Shown in pieces: positions 7,606-10,995 of a stretch of DNA of 10,995 nucleotides. The stretch spans positions 1 through 10,995 of the forward strand of contig JAUYDL010000045.1 of the NCBI GenBank assembly GCA_030691865.1, read 5' to 3'. The DNA comes from Candidatus Omnitrophota bacterium. GTDB taxonomy: Bacteria; Omnitrophota; Gorgyraeia; Gygaellales; Profunditerraquicolaceae. The translations under genes and the position numbers were made by a program. The notes under the pieces are model-generated. The model saw nothing but the letters and a program-made list of their open reading frames with translations, was not told the DNA's origin and did not search any database. Position 1 is the first letter of the stretch; each line of letters starts with the position of its first letter.

Positions 7606-9330
7606 GTCCCTTTGTTCTGCCTTAGCTAAAGCAATGCTTTTACCTCTGCCGCCTCTACCAAAACTGTTTACAACCTGCGCAAAAATCCCGCTAGTGGAAT
7701 TAATAGAATCAACGGCTTTTTTTAGCCGGAACAATATATCTGCGCTGATCTGCGAATGATTTGCCTGCTCATTAAAATATTCATAATAATGAATAATCTT
7801 TTCCGTAATTAATGTATCCTTAGGTTCCCGTTCGTAATAGTTCAGGTAATTTTCCAGCGCCGCGGCGATATCTTTTTTGTATTCATAATAATGCGCCAAA
7901 TTAAACCAACGATCGAGATCCACTGAAGTCTGTACTCCGCTGGCTACTTCAATACCCAATGCCGAGGCTAATGCACAAAATTCTTCACAGCGGCGCAGCC
8001 TCTGGGGATATGTATTTCTGCCGTCTACGGATTCCCAGTATAAGTGGTTGGGAGAATTAGCCTGGATACCAAATTCTGTCTGGTGCGCATGCAGATAACT
8101 GAATTCCTCGATGGCACAAAGAGTCCTGCTGGGATAAACCCGATCCAGATGTTGAGCATTCCTCCTGATGAAATCCAAGGTTTGAGAAAAATCCCCTTCT
8201 TCTTCATCCGGGAAACCGAACATAAAATTGGCGGTAACCACTATCCCGGCCAGATGCGTAGCCTTAATTACTTCATCGGCATCTTCTAGGGCGTATCTTT
8301 TTTTCATCAACCCCAACACCCTCTGCGAACCTGATTCAATACCATAAATCAAATGCTTGCATCCGGCTTTTTTCATTTTCGCCAGTAAATCCGGGGTCAT
8401 TTCCTTGCGAATAATCGCATTCGCCACCCAGGAGATAGTAATATCGTCCTTTAATTCCCAATCAATTAACAAATCACACAGAGAATTCAAAGCTGAGATA
8501 TCCCCGTTAATCAATAAATCCAAGAAATCAATATGTCCTAATTCATTAAACCTGGCCTTATGGAACTTTATTTCCTCAAATATCCTTTTTCCGCTCATAT
8601 GACGATAGCCGGGCCAGAATACCTTGGAGCTGCAGAATACACATTGCTGAATGCACCCCCGACTTGCCAATATCGGAATATGACTTTTATCATCATAATC
8701 GCTCAAAGGCAAATCTGAAAAATCCATAAACGGCAGCTCATCCAAATTTTCAAGTAATGGCCTGGGGGGGTTGTTGAAAATCTGCCCGTTAATTTTATAG
8801 GCTATCCCCAAACAACTATCCAGTGGCTTGTTTTCTTCTTTAAGACGAACCAGCTCACACAAGGTTAGTTCACCTTCACCGATGGCCACAATATCAACCA
8901 CGCCTTCAAGTAATATGCTTTGAGCCCAGGAGTTTTCGAAAAATAAAGTTCCTCCGAAAACAATCGTCAAATCCTGGCGCTTATTCTTTATTCTCCTAGC
9001 CAACTCCAGGCTGGCTAAACGTGAAGAAGTGCAAACGGAAAAACAGATCATGCCTGGATTATAATCAGTGATCTGTTTTAAGTACCGGTTAATCAAATCT
9101 TCGTTTTCGGAGAAAAATTTTGCAACATTATCCGGGTTATACCAAAAATCAGATTGCTCCCAAGCCCAAAGGCCTTTATGGTTCTCCCGGCGATTAAGAT
9201 ATAATCCGATATTCAGATCTAAGGCCTGAACCGGGTGCTTTTCCTTCTTTAAGCAAGCTGAAAGCTGGGCTAAAGCCATAGGCGGATCATAGGTTCCCCA
9301 AACTGGAGCTTGGATTAAAATAACTTTCAT
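6550..9330 (-). CDS. B12-binding-like radical SAM protein fused to a second radical SAM/SPASM module (gene E)
   Basis: This 926-residue protein appears to hold two enzymes. Residues 1-165 form a Rossmann-like domain typical of cobalamin-binding radical SAM proteins (VFGG at 124-127, GEGE at 151-154), but no DxHxxG cobalt-ligand motif is present. The first radical SAM domain follows, with SRGC226-x3-C230-x2-C233, YGIESGS at 329-335 and GFPDEEE at 372-378. Residues about 475-525 are helical and TPR-like. The second radical SAM domain has C606-x3-C610-x2-C613 and a GSGE motif at 649-652, then SPASM cysteines C832-x17-C850, C856, C889-x3-C893 and C900. B12-radical SAM enzymes commonly methylate unactivated carbons or rearrange rings; which applies here is unknown. 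The start overlaps the upstream stop in TAATG and has GGGGA at 9338-9342. The length is well above a normal B12-radical SAM protein (about 450-650 residues) because of the second module. Confidence 0.93.
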   Translation of the reverse strand: MKVILIQAPVWGTYDPPMALAQLSACLKKEKHPVQALDLNIGLYLNRRENHKGLWAWEQSDFWYNPDNVAKFFSENEDLINRYLKQITDYNPGMICFSVCTSSRLASLELARRIKNKRQDLTIVFGGTLFFENSWAQSILLEGVVDIVAIGEGELTLCELVRLKEENKPLDSCLGIAYKINGQIFNNPPRPLLENLDELPFMDFSDLPLSDYDDKSHIPILASRGCIQQCVFCSSKVFWPGYRHMSGKRIFEEIKFHKARFNELGHIDFLDLLINGDISALNSLCDLLIDWELKDDITISWVANAIIRKEMTPDLLAKMKKAGCKHLIYGIESGSQRVLGLMKKRYALEDADEVIKATHLAGIVVTANFMFGFPDEEEGDFSQTLDFIRRNAQHLDRVYPSRTLCAIEEFSYLHAHQTEFGIQANSPNHLYWESVDGRNTYPQRLRRCEEFCALASALGIEVASGVQTSVDLDRWFNLAHYYEYKKDIAAALENYLNYYEREPKDTLITEKIIHYYEYFNEQANHSQISADILFRLKKAVDSINSTSGIFAQVVNSFGRGGRGKSIALAKAEQRDNSTLNDQEYSSKKINLKSTPRAFFLQVSGPCNANCTFCSRGNDYEMFDLDTFRERFEEKLYYTPQRAQQIILTGSGEYLLLPQAAKILDYFDDLLPHVEKMFSTNGSGLTREICHKIARGKSRYTIHASLHASNSQLHKVMTRLDIFHKILGQLKYLLELRKETQNIRVNLIFVATTLNIEDLPNFVLLAAQLGVDKVVCYYNYIYVPAQKYLSCFFKQELTNQKFDEAAKLASSLKMEIELPPRFNQQQYPVYGICREPWSQVMFDLNGHILPCDAAEDCYESLDKVSWFGDIWNGQYYQKLRQSLMDGSSSCWQYCFRANPACVNDFRSHVIRRGRKDSDIDIFWADNF

Positions 9331-9342
9331 TAAAATGTCCCC
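9328..9342 (-). promoter_or_regulatory. TAATG stop-start overlap with Shine-Dalgarno site, F to E
   Basis: The TAA of F shares its last base with the ATG of E. GGGGA at 9338-9342 lies seven bases upstream of the ATG, so E can both initiate independently and be coupled to translation of F. Confidence 0.75.
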
Positions 9343-10787
9343 ATTCTCCCCGAATGCAATGCTTCAAAAACAATCCCGGCCATAAGCCTATAACCCTGAG
9401 CATTAGGATGCTTCCGATCGGAGGATAACAAATCCTTTTCTTGATTAGAGCGGGCCTGCCCAAATTTAGAGCCGATATCGATAAACGGCACCTGATACGC
9501 GTTAGCAATCTCCTCCCTGACGCTACCTTTAGATTCATGAGGATAATTCAATAAAATAATCTTGATATTATATATTCGGCAGATATTAATTATTTTACCC
9601 AAACTATAAAATAATACCTTCTTAAAAACTTCCTTTTCTGCCTCGGTCTGGGATGATTCCCATATTACTCTTTTAAATTGCCTGGCAAATCTGCTATTGG
9701 GTTGAATACTTAAGGACTGTTCCATCATTTTCGTGGCCAAAGTATTATTTCCCAGAGTAAAATATACCATAGCTAAATAATTGTAATTTTCAACTTTGAG
9801 CGTTAAGTCATCCGGATCCACACATGATAATGACCGATTAAATAGCTCTATGGCCTGCTGGAAATTTTCTTTTCTTAGCTCAGGGGAAATCTGACCTTGA
9901 AAATAATAATTTTTCCCAAGTTCCAAAATTATTTTTGCGTCCTGAGGGTTATCTTGCAGGTACCCTTTAAGAATACCGATCGCTAAATCGTATTTCTCTT
10001 GTTCATAATACATGCTGCTCAAAAACAGGTATTCTTTTCTGTCCTTCGGCTCTACCCTCCCGGGTATTTTCATGAGCCCCTGCCCTGCGTCAGCAAATCT
10101 GCCCTCAAAACTAAAATCTCGGGCTTCTTTTAGGAAAATTTCATTTTTTTCACTGCTCGGGTTTTTATAAAAACCACGTTCTGTTTTATTTTTAGGATAA
10201 TCCGTTCTTTCCTGGGAGTCGAATTTTCCAAAATCAGCTTCCGGGTTAATTTTATTTCTTAAGTTTAAAATGAGTATTTTAACCAATTTGTAGGTCTTTA
10301 ATTTGCTAAGAGAAATATCCAGTCTTAAAAAACAGGCGGCAATTTTACCGATACCCGGAGATTTAAATAAATAGTAATCGCTATCCTCTAAGGTAGTTGG
10401 ATCGTTTGAACCGATTAAAAGAAGGGCGATGTCGGGTTTATAAGTATTGATATTGCGCACTAAATTTTTAAGGACCATGGAAGAATTGTTGCCGGGGATT
10501 CCCCGGTTATAGACGATAAATTTCTTATCCCGGACATTTTCATTGAGCATTTTCTCTAATTGGGACGGATAATCGTTTCCGTATCCGCCTCCTAATCCAA
10601 AGGTAAAAGAATCCCCTAAACATAAAATTTTTATAATTTGTTTACCCGACGCAACTGTAATCTGCCTGTTTTTTGTTCGATAAACTGTGCAAATAAAACC
10701 CGCTAAACGCAAGCTGCTTTCCATAAACAACAGGACAATTACCAAACCAATCAAAATCAATAGCGCTTTTTGTTTCTTTATCGTCAT
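9330..10787 (-). CDS. Membrane-anchored SGNH/GDSL hydrolase with internal TPR insert (gene F)
   Basis: This is a 485-residue protein. Residues about 8-24 form one hydrophobic segment after a lysine-rich start, which fits an N-terminal membrane anchor with the rest exported; no lipobox or obvious cleavage site is seen. The SGNH hydrolase core is split. Block I is GDSFTFG with nucleophile S60, block II uses G96 in a RGIPGN segment, block III is GSND with N128, and block V is D457-x2-H460 in DRKHPNAQGY. All four catalytic or oxyanion residues are present. Between blocks III and V lie roughly 220 extra residues, of which about 220-360 read as TPR repeats, suited to holding a partner. SGNH proteins of this kind include acetyltransferases and esterases acting on polysaccharides (compare AlgJ/AlgX), which suggests an envelope role. 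It overlaps the next gene by one base. The Shine-Dalgarno site before the start is weak (AAAGAG abutting the ATG); the in-frame stop a few codons upstream limits alternatives. Confidence 0.93.
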   Translation of the reverse strand: MTIKKQKALLILIGLVIVLLFMESSLRLAGFICTVYRTKNRQITVASGKQIIKILCLGDSFTFGLGGGYGNDYPSQLEKMLNENVRDKKFIVYNRGIPGNNSSMVLKNLVRNINTYKPDIALLLIGSNDPTTLEDSDYYLFKSPGIGKIAACFLRLDISLSKLKTYKLVKILILNLRNKINPEADFGKFDSQERTDYPKNKTERGFYKNPSSEKNEIFLKEARDFSFEGRFADAGQGLMKIPGRVEPKDRKEYLFLSSMYYEQEKYDLAIGILKGYLQDNPQDAKIILELGKNYYFQGQISPELRKENFQQAIELFNRSLSCVDPDDLTLKVENYNYLAMVYFTLGNNTLATKMMEQSLSIQPNSRFARQFKRVIWESSQTEAEKEVFKKVLFYSLGKIINICRIYNIKIILLNYPHESKGSVREEIANAYQVPFIDIGSKFGQARSNQEKDLLSSDRKHPNAQGYRLMAGIVFEALHSGRMGTF

Positions 10788-10846
10788 CTCTTTGTAAATA
10801 CCGAGAAATTCTTATCCAAAATGTTGCCAAATTTTACCGGTTATTG

Positions 10847-10995
10847 TTATTTAGAACAAGCAAATAATGAGTGACAAGAAAGTATGTCTATGTTAATCAT
10901 TCCCGCATGCCTGCATCCGATGCAAATATTTTGCCTTGCGTCATCCGGAGCTGTTTTATATTTAATAAATCTTCTGGATTGCTTATATGCAGCAT
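10847..10995 (-). CDS. C-terminal end of an upstream gene, possibly a SPASM-type protein (gene G, 5' end missing)
   Basis: A minus-strand frame is open from the right edge for 48 codons to a TAA at 10847-10849. The peptide includes a basic SRRFIKYK stretch and then an ICIGCRHAG segment. A basic helix followed by a CxxC close to the C-terminus is what the end of many radical SAM/SPASM proteins looks like, and this would suit the neighbourhood. The stop lies 59 bases before the start of the SGNH hydrolase gene, a spacing like those between the other genes here. The call is tentative: another frame of the same strand is also open from the edge for 32 codons (ending near 10897), and only about 50 residues can be judged. 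Confidence 0.5.
   Translation of the reverse strand, partial: AAYKQSRRFIKYKTAPDDARQNICIGCRHAGMINIDILSCHSLFACSK

Noticed and set aside
10788..10846. Possible promoter before gene F (TTGGCA and TAAGAAT-like stretches)
   Set aside because: The two stretches are only about 10 bases apart and no other pair has sensible spacing; the gap resembles an ordinary intra-operon spacer.

Overview
The window is one block of genes that all read on the minus strand, so transcription runs from right (about 10995) to left (1). I see no RNA genes, CRISPR array, transposase or attachment site. From upstream to downstream it holds: the last 48 codons of an unidentified gene ending in a CxxC tail (G, 10847-10995); a membrane-anchored SGNH/GDSL hydrolase with a TPR insert (F, 9330-10787); a 926-residue protein with a B12-binding-like N-terminus, two radical SAM domains and a SPASM tail (E, 6550-9330); a 649-residue methyltransferase-radical SAM-SPASM fusion (D, 4601-6550); a tandem double radical SAM protein (C, 2842-4542); a single-domain radical SAM/SPASM protein (B, 1738-2799); and the first 558 codons of a second tandem double radical SAM protein (A, 1-1676), which runs off the left edge. 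Gene letters are mine; no established gene symbols apply.

The main feature is the density of radical SAM chemistry. Five consecutive genes carry eight CxxxCxxC cluster-binding motifs, most followed by SPASM-like auxiliary cysteine sites. Two paralogy relationships run through the block. A and C are each built from two copies of one radical SAM unit, giving four copies in all. D and E share a C-terminal module of about 350-360 residues, including a near-identical tail, joined to unrelated N-termini (a Methyltransf_24-like domain in D, a B12-binding radical SAM domain in E). F/E and E/D are joined by TAATG stop-start overlaps and the other gaps are 42-61 bases, so the block looks like one operon whose promoter and both ends lie outside the window.

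The organism is probably an anaerobic or microaerophilic, moderately low-GC bacterium (roughly 40% GC by eye) with ordinary Shine-Dalgarno sites. The many radical SAM and B12-radical SAM genes, long multidomain fusions and TPR-SGNH protein fit uncultured lineages such as Omnitrophota or anaerobic Desulfobacterota/Nitrospirota, but this is an impression and not a demonstrated placement.

How the genes work together can only be inferred. The radical SAM enzymes could make successive modifications (possibly including C-methylation by E and O/N-methylation by D) on a shared substrate, while F, anchored in the membrane, could add or remove acyl groups on an exported glycan or lipid. No peptide precursor, transporter or glycosyltransferase is visible, so the substrate is unknown.
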